DNA from: Amoeboaphelidium protococcarum
Taxonomy: Eukaryota > Aphelidiomycota > Aphelidea
Direction: 5' to 3'
Assembly: GCA_023515745.1 (NCBI GenBank)
Contig: JALECJ010000258.1
Coordinates: 1,740,501-1,804,500, forward strand
Length of the DNA: 64,000 nucleotides
Part shown: positions 34,892 to 49,439 of the stretch, piece by piece
How the letters are laid out: every line of letters begins with the position of its first letter
How positions within the stretch are numbered: position 1 is the first letter of the stretch
Notes under the pieces: model-generated
Told to the model about the DNA's origin: nothing
The model's database searches: none
Seen by the model: only the letters and a program-made list of their open reading frames with translations
Position numbers and translations under genes: made by a program

Positions 34892-35253
34892 TTTTGGAGT
34901 ATAGTATGAGACGTTTAAGTTAATGATCTACATAGTGCGTTCCCGTATTGTAATATTTCTCTTCCAGCGCGCCCTCTTGTTATCATTTTCTGTTTGCGTA
35001 CCATAGCACTCTATTTCGTAGAATTGGACCATTTAATTTGCACCACTGACTTTACAGAATATTTGTACTTTAATAAGTAAGAGCAATCGACGATAGTATC
35101 ACAAAGGAGTAACCGTCCGACATTTGCCCATTCCAAACTGGACTTGATATGGTTGGAAACGGATTGAAACGATTGTTGTTTGCCGCATCATAAACTACTG
35201 TGAAAACATGAATAATTATTCTTGTCTCTCTGAATCTGAATTGATATTCCAAA
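34892..35253. other. Intergenic spacer before the GH47 gene
   Basis: AT-rich tandem spacer. No gene, repeat or RNA structure stands out. Confidence 0.4.
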
Positions 35254-37008
<1,755 letters not shown>

Positions 37009-37168
37009 GAATTCATTTGATGATTATTGTGAGTATGAATAGAGTATTCGAAATACGTTTTTTGCTAATAGAGATAATTTTTAATGATCAGTTAGGTCTC
37101 TCAATATAAAATTTTTCGCTATTTCGTTTTCTTTTTCAAATTGATAAAAAATTGCAAAAATCATAACA

Positions 37169-38065
37169 ATGGCTGATTTTAATATCAAATCTGCAAGCAT
37201 AATCACGGACTAATCAACATAAAGTTACGCGTATTATGCAGTTTGCACAGAAGTCCAGGCCAAAGATTTACATAAACTTGTAAGTCTTTGTCATTCGTCA
37301 TGGCCAATGATAGATTATCAATGATGCTTTTTAAAATATTTCATGCTAATTCAGAATGAATTTGATGAAAACTATATTTACTGAGATAATCTAGGCTCTT
37401 GTCATTTTATTTACTTAATACTATCTCAATCTTTATCTGTAATGTAGACTCCAGCTCAATACAAAATCACAGAGCCAGATATGCGACATTTACTCGTACG
37501 ATAAGGTCCCTCTGATGGACCTGTAGTCATGAGCAGATTGACTGTGATTGTGAATGACGCGTCCGATGTTCACACTATGAACAAGATGAAAGATCAGATT
37601 AGCTCTATGGGTTATTTCATAGTCGCGGCTAAACCACTTAATGAACCTGCCTTTACTGCTGCAGTCAAAGATCTTGCCAGCGTTGATTTGATCACTCTGG
37701 ATTCTGCACTGGGCGGCGCGAAATTTTCCACTTTTAATCTGGCTCAGTAGAGAGGCCTGTTTATTGAGATTTGCTACGACCGACTGGTTGACGTGAATTC
37801 TAGTATGTAATAAAAGTAATACTTGGTCAATACAATCAAGTTTGCATATAGAACAAGTAGACGGCGAGGATTAGTTATCTCCAGTGGTGCTGGGCTGTCC
37901 GAAAATCTGTTATAGCCTGAGAAAGTTGCCAAATTGCTTGACGAGTACGCTGATCTACCTGTTAGAATGAGCACAAAATATATGCAAGATAATCCTCGTG
38001 ACGTGTTGTTGCATGCATACATGAGAAATTTTACCTACAAGGCTACCGTTGCTTTAATTGATTGA
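37169..38065 (+). CDS. RPP30: RNase P/MRP protein subunit RPP30 (Rpp1)
   Basis: Exon 1 37169-37279, intron 37280-37447 (168 nt, GTAAGT...ATGTAG), exon 2 37448-38065. Product 242 residues. The family pattern is clear: MADFNI start, SYAYYAVCTEV, MSRLTVIVNDASDVHTM, VDLITLDSALGG, QRGLFIEICYDRLV, RRGLVISSGAGLSENLLQP and an end at ARG-rich ALLHAY-like VLLHAYMRNFTYKA. RPP30 folds as a PHP-type TIM barrel and supports tRNA 5' processing (RNase P) and rRNA cleavage (MRP). The intron is longer than most here. A middle exon cannot be excluded, but direct joining aligns well. Confidence 0.88.
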
Positions 38066-38238
38066 ATAGTATTAGAAATTGCATGTTGTGAATGATGGTA
38101 ATTTCAATCTTACTTTTATTGTTGCTTTCACAGATATACGTACACTCAATGATTAACAATGTCAAGTTTAGTATTATTAAAATTTCAATTGAATGGCACA
38201 GTGTATGGAAATTGTAGCAATTGGGAGCAGTCATCAGA

Positions 38239-38805
38239 TCATACCATCCTGTCGCGCTCTTGCAGTTCTCTGTCCATTTCCAGTAGCCTGTCAGCTTTCG
38301 ACTTTACACCTTGAGGAGGCTTCACACCATACCATGACGCGTAAAATCCATTTTCACTCGAACCATGAGTTTCGTAAATGTTCATATACTTAAGCATCTA
38401 TTTTACATTATCGCCGTGCTGCTCAAGCTTCAGTCTTGATGGCAACTCTTTACTCAGATTGTTCATTGCAAAAATCTCATGAATATCAGTAATCGATAGC
38501 AGATTGCTGTTCTTTTAATCTTAAGCTTCAGTCTCGCGCTACTTCCTATTCTAAATTGTATTCAATAACAGACTATTATTATTAGTATTCGACGCATGTG
38601 AACCAGATAGACCAGAGGCGGATGAAGATGACTCTTTAGATGATATTTGATACCGAATGGCGTCGTAATTCTTCAAGACGCTTTCATACTCTCTTCTGAT
38701 GGACGCCGACTCCTGTTCAAGCTATTACTCTACAGCAGTCTAAGTTATCATCACTTTGTCTTTAGCGGAAGTTCGCGGCACTTTCCTGGCCGCCTGACCA
38801 GCCAT
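38239..38805 (-). CDS. Hypothetical coiled-coil protein
   Basis: A 188-residue frame from ATG 38805 to TGA 38241-38239. The basic N-terminus is followed by a long helix (QTAVEQQLEQESASIRREYE), a Ser/Asn linker, a second helical block, then a conserved-looking tail NGFYASWYGVKPPQGVKSKA and a charged helix. Gln codons include TAG and TAA. No family recognised. It is divergent from the ATM gene across ~245 bp. Confidence 0.55.
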
Positions 38806-39050
38806 TGCTTTCGTCTTGCTTGTCACCTGTCCCATTACGATTGTTCTATTTGCGCGATCGTCGCGGTGAAATGAAAACGTGCGACGTTGTTTCACTTCCT
38901 CGCTAAATCTTTTCATTCCCTCTCTGTCGTTCTTTCCCTTTGAATTGTTCTGAACGCGTCTTTGTTACATTGTACTGTATTCGATCATATCTGGTACAAA
39001 GAAGTGCGTACTGTACACTGCTATCAGCATAATATTAATAGTCTTCAGTA

Positions 39051-42000
39051 ATGGATCGTCTTGCGTAAGAACTTGTTTAGTGTAAAAGGTTGAATTAGAG
39101 AATAAAGATTGCCCAGGAAATTGTTCATATTCTGAAAAAGGGTCCTTTATATGCAGACAGCGTGAATAATGTGCTTTTGAAGATGATGAAAGTGATTGAA
39201 GAAGAGTTCCCCAGGCAAGTTGGCAATGACAGTAAACGAGAAAAGTTGTCTGAACTTGTGCTTCAACTACGATACATGGTTGTTATAGTCTGTGATAGTG
39301 AGTAGTCAGATGGCAGTCTGTCTCAACGTCTCATCCTTGATCAAAGTGCCGTCTAATTGATTCGTCACGTCCACAATCACTGTTTCGCGTCTGCTGATTC
39401 TCTTCTGGATTACCTCAGACTCACCTCTTCTCTCATGATTAATTACTCTTACATTACAGATGTCTCCGCACTATTGGTCTCCCTCTTTGATGGTTTAACT
39501 GGACTCGATTTGATGTCGTATGCAGCCATAGTTGAGACATTTAAGATTCTGAATTTTGCCATTAAATATAGGTGTCCCGAAGATCTTTATCTCTAGGCAT
39601 TCACGTTCCTGCTTGAGTATGATAACTTCAAGTTGAAACTCTAGTTTATTGGACTTTTAGCTGAATTATACAAGTAGCTGACTCTGACTAATCGACTAAG
39701 TACTCCCCTCATGGTGAAATATATCGGCCTTCTGGAAGAATATTGGAGATATCACGTTGATAGGAGGCTGACTTTTGATCAACGCTTTTTTCGCGTTCAA
39801 CTCAATTTGGTTCTGGACTATGCTGGACACGTTAAAGCTGAAATTCCTCCTCTGTGCGGTCTTTTAGAGTGCTACTATCAAGCAATAGCGGGTTCCAGCG
39901 CTTAATTATAGTCTTCAATCGAGTGTTTTTCATCTGCATTATTGCAAAAGTAATGTTTGGATTGCTTTCATGCTACTGACTGGAATGTTCTTTTGTGTCG
40001 AGTTGCATTTTCCCTAATGAAATCATGTTCTCGTGATAATGTTCGTAGCGATCGTGGCACTAAGCGGTTCAAGTATCAATCGATCGGAGATATTCTTCGA
40101 GATTTACAGTAGTTGAATGCCTTGTGTTACTTGCTCTTTATCGCTGTAAATACAGAGGATCTCTTGAAAGCTAATACCGACTTTGATGTTGAATCATTTG
40201 CTGATTATGTATTAGGCATTACGGAGGTGTCATCGGAAATGACATGCATGCGATTGATTTGTCTTTATAAGATCTCGAAGAATATTTAAAATTCTGTAAA
40301 AGCTGTCAAGCATGCTTGGAGTCTTGTTGGATCTCAGAACCAACTTGTAAGTGAACTGGCTTGTCTTGTTCTCAGTGCTCTTAATTATCAACGTTCTATC
40401 CGATAGTTCATTCCAATGCTGAGTTAGATTTCATCTCCGTGCGGTTAACTTGTTCTCTCAAAATTTATATTAAAGCAGAATTAGCTAGCATTTGATTATC
40501 TCGCAGTCCAGGATCTAATCGATGCTCTCTTAAAGTAGCCTTTTAATAATTGTGTGAGCTTGTCCAGTTGGTTGCAATTTATTGTAGATTCGAACCTTGA
40601 GAGATGCCTAGAGTGTCATTAGCGGAATGAAGAGTATCATTATCTTATATCAATTTGGAGTATCAAAATAAATAGTCTTGCTTTACAGTTAACAGATGGC
40701 AACGGTTTAGATTAAGTTTTGATTGCCATGCCTAATTGGATGCCGTATATCACGATATTCTCCCATTTTGAAGCTGCTGCAATTGGTTTAGCGGATGAAG
40801 ATTGCTTGTTGGCTATCCAGAACTTTATATTGCTAATGACTTTGAATGAATAATATCGTCTTGGCAAATATAGCGAAATTAATGCTATCTTATCTCGATC
40901 ATCAGATGCTCTGTTATCGGGAATCAGTATAAAAAATCTGAGTTTCGTGATTAGCTGTTTTTACAAATATGTGACTAGTGATATGCTCTCGTGTTACCCG
41001 GATATTTTGAAAATCTTATAGGCTCTCTCTGTACAAGTTCTGCAATGTAATAGTATTAGCAATGCCGATCTATAACACTCAATGTGCGTGCAAATTGCTC
41101 TGAGAAATCCTATTCAATGTAGAGATCTTTTGATAGCTTACCTCTTTCCAGAGTAGTAAAGCCAGATTTAGGCCGCATGTCTGGTGTTAAAGTGTATCGA
41201 TCGAATCTAGCTGGACTAAAGTGATTACAAAGATTTGCTTGAGTATTGTGAAGAGCTCCTGTTAAGCGAATCTATGCATGCTTTACTATACGTATCATCT
41301 GTTCTTAATCTATCTGACACCATTTTCCGTAGTGATGTTAAGGAGAGTTTATCTCAATTGACTAGATAGTTGGATATATCACTATGTAGTCGAAGGATAT
41401 TGTCAAAGAATGTTAGCAGTGTTTTAAATTGGTATATTTAACAAGATTAGAACACAAGCGCGGTTGGAACACTCACTAGCTCCGTGGCTATCAAGCGGAT
41501 ACTTGCGTTATAATGTTTTGGAAACGAAATATGTCTTGCGTTGGTTCATAACGATATCCCTTTTCTGAGTATATTGAACCTTGTGAAGTAGCTCAATTTG
41601 GAACTGTCTAAGAAGATGTCATTGTATCTGCAGTACTTGTCAGTGAAGAAAAATATTCATCAAGACTTAGTCCCCTTCATCGAGTATCTCAAGACGGCTG
41701 ACTATGATTCAGCGACTATTAAACAATTCATCTTGACAGTTATCACTGATCTGAGATTGATGCTGAATGGTTTTGATTATGATTACTTCTAAGCATTACA
41801 GTATCCTCTGTGTAATGATAGTTACATTAGTCGCACTGACTCTTTGAGGCAATTTGATGATCCATCGTCTGGTGTTGTTAGTGCTGAAAATTTCTGGATG
41901 CTTGCCTAATTGCTAGACTCTATTGACTCTGTTTAGTTATAATGTATCTTTTCTTCTCTTCTTAGTAACAATCTGGTGTAGCTGTAGCTTTTTGCTTATG

Positions 42001-45000
42001 GCGTAGCGTAGTACTTTTGTATGAATAAGAGGAACTATGCAGATGCTGTGATGTAAAGAATCAATGCTGTTCTGACTGTAAGTGTTGATGATATGCTCAA
42101 ATGCCCTGCCTAGATAGCTTTCTGGTCTATACTTGCTTTGAGTCATCTCGATGGTGACAGGCTTCTTGGCGCTAGCGTAGATAGAATGGTTGATCATTTG
42201 TGTAAAGTATGTGACGTTGAAAGTGAAGAACTTTTTTCTGCAGCCAATCTTAGGTGGATATTTCATCAACTTGTCGCTATTGCTAGATTAACGAAACTGT
42301 AAACTCTGTAGTTATTATTCATTAGCTGCTTCCATTACTATCTTGAGAAAGCTGAAATTTATGGTATCATGAACTCTATTGATGTCTATGTGCTGCCATG
42401 GATTGATGATTTGTTTCGAAAGTGGAATTCAGATGTTGCCATTGGTGGTTTGGGCCCTGGTATCTGTTTTTAAGCTTATGAGAAAATTAAACAGTATTGT
42501 TAAGGAGAAACTTGGACTATAAAACTTTAAAGTGCCATTTCTCTGGTGCAGAGTGGTATTGATAGAACCCAGTGGAACAAGCAAAAGACATCAGGCAGTA
42601 AAAGTGATTTGGACGTTTTTATCTGCGCGCTTGCATAGTAGACATAGTTTTCTCTGTTGCGTCTTGTGTTGGAGTAGTAGAATGTGGATGCTGCTAATCT
42701 GCTGTCTTGTCTCTGCGCCAATGCATCATTGCGCGTTTTATTGTAATCTGAACCTGATTTGGCGATATTCGCCTGTCCTTCTGTTAAGTACAATGTATCA
42801 TCCAAGTCGTCCAGTTAAGTCACCCCTTTTTAAAGTCTGTTTTTAATCTGCCTCCGAGTCCTTGGGGTAGATTAAGTTTACCAGATGCCTTAGGACGTCG
42901 ACTTGGTAGTAAATATTATATTGCTAGCATTGGTCACCTGTCATAAAGACGAAAGTTTATATGGAGATGTGATCATGGCCTACGGTCAATGCCTTGAAAA
43001 CAATGATAGCCAAATTTAGGTTCAGATTCTTCTAATTGTCCTTGAGAGATTGATCAGGTTAATGTACATAATGTATCCCAATGCTAATATATGTTAATGT
43101 GCTACTAAAATGAAGGTAAATTACTTTCATGTTGCTAAAGCTCTGTAATCTTAGAAGATGTTTGAACAAGCTGCTCTATGGTTCGGGTTTTGCCATGTGT
43201 TTTATTAAAATTCAGATCTGGCTCTGGAGGGATTTCGCTTAAGTGTCAGTTGTTTATAGGATGCCAACTATTTCTCGTGCTTTTAAGATAGCTCATTCGG
43301 TATAAGCGCTATCACTGATCAATTGCTCACTAATAACGAATGGCTCACTGCGTTATAGATGTCTGGCGTGGCAGGTAGTGGCCTTGCAGCGGTCAAGCTG
43401 TAAAGTCTTTGTTAGTTGGGACTTTAATCTGTGGCACTGGACTCTATTGGTTAGTCCTCTGATTTGGATATTCCAGCTGATGTAGTGATTGAGCTTGGTA
43501 AATGGGAACTGGATGTAAAGCCTTGGAATGAGCCTCTCGATTATACTACTTTGACCATGGCGCGATTATTGAGTTTCAAAGATTTTACGAGTGAATTGTT
43601 TGAATAGCAAAGCAGCCTAATCATTAAAATGATTGAATCCAAGTCTGTCTCTGTAGATGATTCTGATGCTATTTAAAAGTAGTTTGACATTGTACATAGC
43701 GCTCTCGGCGCCGGTGGTTTGTAAGAACTGATTGCTATGCTTCGTGGTAAGAAAAGTAAATTTCCGAAACAATCTCATGTGCTAAAAATTGGAGAGCTTG
43801 TTTTGAAGCAAAGTGCTATCGGCAATACTAACTTGAAATTAGATTTTATTGAGGCCAAGTGTGAGTTTCTCGCGTCTCTGGATTAAGGATCTTCCTTGCT
43901 GAACGAAATTGTCTAGCTTAGAACGGATCCGGATGTTAGTTAAGAGATGATCTCGTTGTATACCGTCATGGCTTTGGATATGCTGAATTTGAAGAAGTTG
44001 GCCATATAGGAAGCTTAACAATCTATTGCCTATCTCTCAGGATCGCCAAGCCATTTACTCAGGATCAAGACTCTTTTAGCTGATCTACAATATACTACCA
44101 AGTCTGCTTCACTGTCTGATATATAAAGTCTATACTCCTCTTGCATGCAGTCAATTGGTGATAATGCTGAATCACACGCATGTATTCTGCAGTTCAATCA
44201 ATTCTGCTATCAGGAGCATCAACGATTGCTGTAAAGTCATCAGGCAGAAACGTTGTAAAGTATCTTGAAGTCATAAAAGACGCTATTGTCAAACACTCCC
44301 CGGTAGTCGATGCCGTCTGCCGATGGATAGCCTACTGAAGTCGACAAATTCTATCATAAATTGAACAAGTAACTTCAGCATGATTAAATTCTTCTTGAAG
44401 AACATCTGAAGCTGCAATCTCAATTTTTGAGCGACTATGTTGACTCCACTTTGCGCCTGCTCTCCTCTGCTCGTCTTAACAAGAATGGTTATCGTCTGGT
44501 TGTTTTTAGATTTCTTGCAGTATGGAATGAAATAGATGATGCGGATGTAATTAGAAGTATTCACTAGAAACTGGATAATGTCGTCTCCGGATATTTCGTC
44601 TCTGTTGTTAATCAACTCTGTGCGATGCTCTCATCAGAGTCGAAATCTTCTCCTTAACTATAGAAGTCTGTTGCAAAAGTGTTGTTGAAGCTCCTTAATG
44701 ATCACTACTATCATTCGATGTGGCCAGTCTTGGCTTCTTATAATTCTGCTATCGATAATGGCCATGGTGGCGCTATAGTCGATTTGATTTAGTAATTGCA
44801 AACTGATGGCTAATGTAAATGCTTGAGTTTACTAAATGCTGGACTTTTATTTACAAAAGTTTGTGTCGATATTGCAAATCTTCCATCTTATAAAAGGCCT
44901 TCACAATGTACCTTGTCGTCGATTGTTACAAAAGAGGTCGTCAAAAAGCTTTAATCTCTGCCCATACCTGTGTAAAATGTTGCTGTCGACTACTCTCAGA

Positions 45001-46160
45001 AATATCGCGATGTAGATTTGTTCAGCGACATAGAAAGGCAATTTTAACCGGTCGGCGGCTTGTCTAAGCCTAAGAAGATCTGCGTATAAGGAAAATCCGG
45101 GTTGAAGTACAATATTTTGCTAAAGATGGATGCTGAACTTCGTCAAGAAGCCATATTGCAGTCCATTTTCGTCGTGGTGAATGATTTGGTTCGCGCAAGG
45201 GATGACATTCCGGATAGTCTTAAATCTTTTGTGATGACTTACAACATAGTTCCGCTTAACTAGAACATTGGCGTCATTGAATGGTTGGATCGCACATCTG
45301 TAGTTGGTGAACATTTATCTCTGCTCCACCAAAAGTATTTCCCCTAGGATTGGAAATCTTCTAAATGTATTCAGTATTTGAATAGTATTGTCGCTGGGTC
45401 CAAAGTATCGTCCAGCGATATCCTATCAGCTTATCTCGATGTTGAGAAGAAGTTCACTCCTGCAATGAAGTATCATTTCTTTGAGAAGTTGCCACTGATG
45501 AATGCAGCTGATGTATGGAGGATGCGCTTAAACTATACAAAAAGTGTAGCTAGCAACTCCATGGTTGGATTTATATTTGGTATAGGAGATCGACATCCTT
45601 TCAATATTCTTCTCGATGATAGTACTGGAGAATTGATTCATATAGATCTTGGGGTAGCTTTCAACGCCGGTGAACTGTTAAGATTTCCTGAAGTTGTACC
45701 GTTTAGACTTACTCGAGATATCATCGATGGTATGGGATTATGCGGTGTGAATGGACCATTTATGAACAACGCGACCAAGATGTTGGACATTCTGAGGGAT
45801 GGCAGAGAGGAACTATAGTCAATGCTAGAAGTTCTTCGTATCGATCCTCTGTACTCTTGGGCACCTCCGATCAAAAAGAATATTATTGCGGCTGATGATG
45901 ATTCATGTGACTAAGAGAATCTACCCATCAGAGTCAGTAGAGGTGGAAGAAGCCTGCGTTCTGATAGAAATGAGCAGTTCATATCCATGGAATCAGTAAG
46001 AGAGAATAGCAATGTACATGCTTAACGCGTCATAACTCGAGTAAAAGATCGACTGTAAGCGCGAGACTCTGCTGATTATCTCGTACGGGATCTGATAAGG
46101 CAAGCGACCGATGTTGGCAATCTATCTAAAATGTTCCCCGGATGGCACGCTTTCATGTGA
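39051..46160 (+). CDS. ATM: ATM/Tel1 DNA-damage checkpoint kinase
   Basis: A single 2370-codon frame from ATG 39051 to TGA 46158-46160, no intron despite 7.1 kb. The N-terminal ~1500 residues look like helical HEAT repeats, followed by a FAT-like region. The PI3K-like kinase starts about residue 2000: PKKICVQGKSGLKYN, then DAELRQEAILQSIF, MTYNIVPLNQNIGVIEWLD, catalytic FGIGDRHPFNILLDD and activation LIHIDLGVAFNAGELL, then VPFRLTRDIIDGMGLCGVNG. The last ~25 residues are a FATC tail (DLIRQATDVGNLSKMFPGWH). Spacing and wording fit ATM rather than ATR, SMG1 or TOR. It responds to double-strand breaks. Over 150 TAA/TAG codons lie in frame. Confidence 0.95.
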
Positions 46161-46484
46161 TTGATGTGTGAACTCTGTATAAAGACATTACATGCATAAG
46201 CTCTCTCACGAAACTACTAACTTTTTACAGTATCCTGAAACGAAATCAGCCGTGACTCTCGTCTATACTTTCCTTCAAGCGAAAGAGTTTCAGTCGCGTG
46301 CGTGTGTGACTCTTCTGCACCTGGAACTCGGAGAATGTTTCTTTCTTCAGAGCGCAATTTCAAACGAGAAGGGGGAATCTTGCTGCGCCATCTCTTCATT
46401 ACAAAGTGTCAGTCAGCAAGTCCCACATTATCATTGACAGAAGAAGACAGACATCTGGACGGGGGCGATCTAAAATTATTGATC
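46161..46484. other. Spacer between ATM and the coactosin-like gene
   Basis: Carries GAAAGAGTTTCAGTCGCGTG and AACGAGAAGGGGGAATC, which suit a promoter. An 81-codon frame (46192-46437) with no recognisable content is not called. Confidence 0.35.
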
Positions 46485-49316
46485 ATGTAAGGGATCGATC
46501 TTGTAACTTTTTAATCTGAAATTCAGCAGGCTAAATAGGCAATACTTGGCAATCCTAATATTGATCATGTCATCTTTGCCATTCAACTCAGCACCAACTC
46601 CGCTGATGATACTAATAATGCTTAAAATGGAACGTAAGAACAATTATAATAGTAATAGAGTGGCATGAGTTTAAAGTTGCGACCAGTTGGTGGTGGCCCA
46701 GGTGGACTGGCAGCTCTTAGGCGAATGTTGTCCATGACTGACATGTCATTCATATTGGTTCGTGTAATGGACGGTTTGAGTCAGGCCTTTAAAATTGTGT
46801 TAATTGGATGGATTGGAGAGTAGGCTTCACCGCTGTAATTAAAAGTATTCCAGCTATCTCTACCCTCAATTAGGTAGGTGTTCATGGGATATCACGCTGA
46901 GATTTTGGCGAGGAGTCTGCAGGATTTAGACATGGCTCATATAATGCGGAAATTGCATGAGCAGGCTCTCTTGAATGCACAGAATACTTAATAAGTACAG
47001 TAGCTGAATATTAACAATAACAGAGATTCTATGCCTAGTAGGCCAGTATCGTAATAGAGTTCACGTCCAACTATTTCTGCTTAGTCCTCTCTGCATTATC
47101 CATAATCCCCCTCCAAGTAGTTGGCATAAAAGACGATGTTGCAAAGATAACTTAGTGCTGCGTCCTAGCCTTAAAGTTCTGCTTAATCTCACTCCTTAAA
47201 CTTGCCTGGATCTAATCTTCCCTCTGATCATGATAGAGTACGTGCTGCATCTAGTGATTAGGTGTCTAGAAAGAGTTCACTCGGTACATCCTAATAGCAG
47301 CAGTAGTAATAAGGACATTAGTTTGTATTAACTCCTACAGAAACTGAATCAGGTCGCGATGGCCTTCCGTAGTAACAATAGTAGTAAATGGAGTCAAATT
47401 AGGTATAGCAAAAACCTTAAGTTGCTTATAATGTTCTTATTAGACCTTTGTCGACATTTGGTGGATACGATGTAGATAAGATGCTGGCCGCTGTTCGTGG
47501 TGGCGGAGAGTATAATTCTAAACGGCCGTTTATTATTAAGGATGATCTCGGTAAGGTGGACGTGTTCAGGCTTGTCATGATGCTGAATGCGGATTCCGCT
47601 ATTGATCAGTATGAAGCTCTTAGGATTCTGTTGTACCTGTCATATGATCCATATTCAGGACTCACTTTTGGTAGTTATCAAACTTTATACTCAAGTCTAT
47701 TATCAGTTTTATAGCGGTCTCTTAATTACTATTAATTGCTCGGATTTTTGAATAATAATAACAGTGATGATGATTCTAAATTTTGGACTTATATGGAGCT
47801 ATTTGAAATTGATTATTAAAAGAGTATTGTGAAATTTCGATAATGTTATTAGAGTCCGGATCGTGCTTAGATTGAGAGATTTAAATACTTTGGTCTGTCT
47901 ACTATTGTTATAATCTCTAATTTACTTCAGAATCCTGTTAATGCTGATTATATTGCTTAATCCACCGCGATTGCTGATATATTTCTATCAATTTGCCTTT
48001 CCTGCCTCCGATTATCTCCATTTATAGAATCTCATCCGGTCGATAGTTAACAAAATGAAATTGATTTAAATCTCGCTGATGTTGTTCTATAATTCAGGAA
48101 AGAAATACTCAAGATACTCACCGTAATTGGTCATAGAATTGAAATACGTAGCTGGGAATAGCTGCATCTATTGCTTTAAATCGGATTAGACTTTCTGGTG
48201 CCTTGCGATAATGAGTTTATTGGTAGAGCTCATAATATTTCATCCAATTCATGTTTAGGATAGGCGGCATTTGGACCATATAGCGATGACACAAAATCTC
48301 CTTACCATGCTCAGGCTCTGGAGTTTTTATGCAAACTCACCGCAGTTGCTTCCAACATTCAATTGATTGCTGACATTTTATCTGCTGCTGATGATAAAAC
48401 ATCTTCGTCACATCATCTGTTAGTCTATAAATTGGTAGATATTCTTGTGGATATGATACCTGCTGGTAGTTTTGGACATGGAGGTCTTGGTAAGTACAAG
48501 GATTTGATTGTGATGCCTGTGGATATTTTGACTGTACTCGCCACTCTTTAAACTCTATCCCATCTTTGCCAGGTGCCTGCGGTGATCTCGCATTTGTTAA
48601 CTAAATGTCCTCTTTTACTAACACTTCTCTCACGAATGACCACTGGTATAGTGTGGACTCATAGTCCCACATTCCTGGATGATGATGAGTCTTTGATTCA
48701 GTCTAAGCTTTACATGGGATACCGGAACAATCTGGAGTTCACACCAACTGATAGGGAACTGGTTATGAATTTGACCAAACGCACAGCTATCATTGCTGGA
48801 GAGATTCTACTTGAAATTGTGAAATCTGAACCATTTCGCTCTCGGCGGAGACATTTCAAAAGTGGAAGTCTATTCCCTATTGATGATGGTGTCGATGAAT
48901 GTAATGAAGTTCCTCTTGATCATTATTCTGAATTCTAGAGGTCTGAGTATATTTCATAGGTGTTAGTGAGTGCGTAAGATGTAGAGGTCGTTGGGATTGA
49001 TGACCGGTATGAGTTAATTGACAATTGTGGCCTTGATATTGCGTGCATTGACATGGAGCAAAGCTTTTTATAATTGTTACTAAGTCCGCGCATACCATCT
49101 GAATTGCAGAAGCTCATGTCTTAAGTGTTATTGCATATGTGTCCACAATCTCACTGCAAATCAGCGACAAATAGCGACCTTGAACTAAATGTACGAAGTG
49201 GCTCAAGAGAATCAATGAGTAGGGATTCACAGCCTGTTTATGTGGACCGTGGTCATGATGTAAGTGCATCTTTAGAATAGTCGTCAACTTTGACAATAAA
49301 TGGTTAGTAGAATTGA
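46485..49316 (+). CDS. Coactosin-like ADF-H domain protein with Gln-rich linker and helical-repeat C-terminus
   Basis: A 943-residue frame from ATG 46485 to TGA 49314-49316. Residues ~1-165 resemble an ADF-homology/coactosin domain: FQSEIQQAKQAI, a Gly-rich GGGPGGLAALRRML, FILVRVMDGLSQAFKIVLIG, WIGEQASP and FMGYHAEILARSLQDL. The equivalent in coactosins binds F-actin. Residues ~165-310 are a Gln/Ser linker written mostly with UAR codons. The rest is leucine-rich and helical, like ARM/HEAT repeats, with no family I can name. An alternative splice at GTAAGT 49260 to TTCTAG 49345 would end the protein at 49396 with a different 16-residue tail. Confidence 0.7.
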
Positions 49317-49439
49317 ATGACATTGTCTATTTTTATACATTCTAGTTTATCCCTTTCGTTGCTTCCCTCCGTGACTAAGAGTCTTCTTTTAATTGAACAT
49401 TTATTGTCGCCGATAAATTCAAAATCTAATGAATTGGCC

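Noticed and set aside
46192-46437. 81-codon plus frame between ATM and the coactosin-like gene
   Set aside because: No family features, and it overlaps promoter-like sequence.
49260-49396. Terminal intron and 16-residue last exon of the coactosin-like gene
   Set aside because: The donor is good (GTAAGT) but the acceptor is TTCTAG, and the unspliced frame ends normally nearby; undecided without transcripts.
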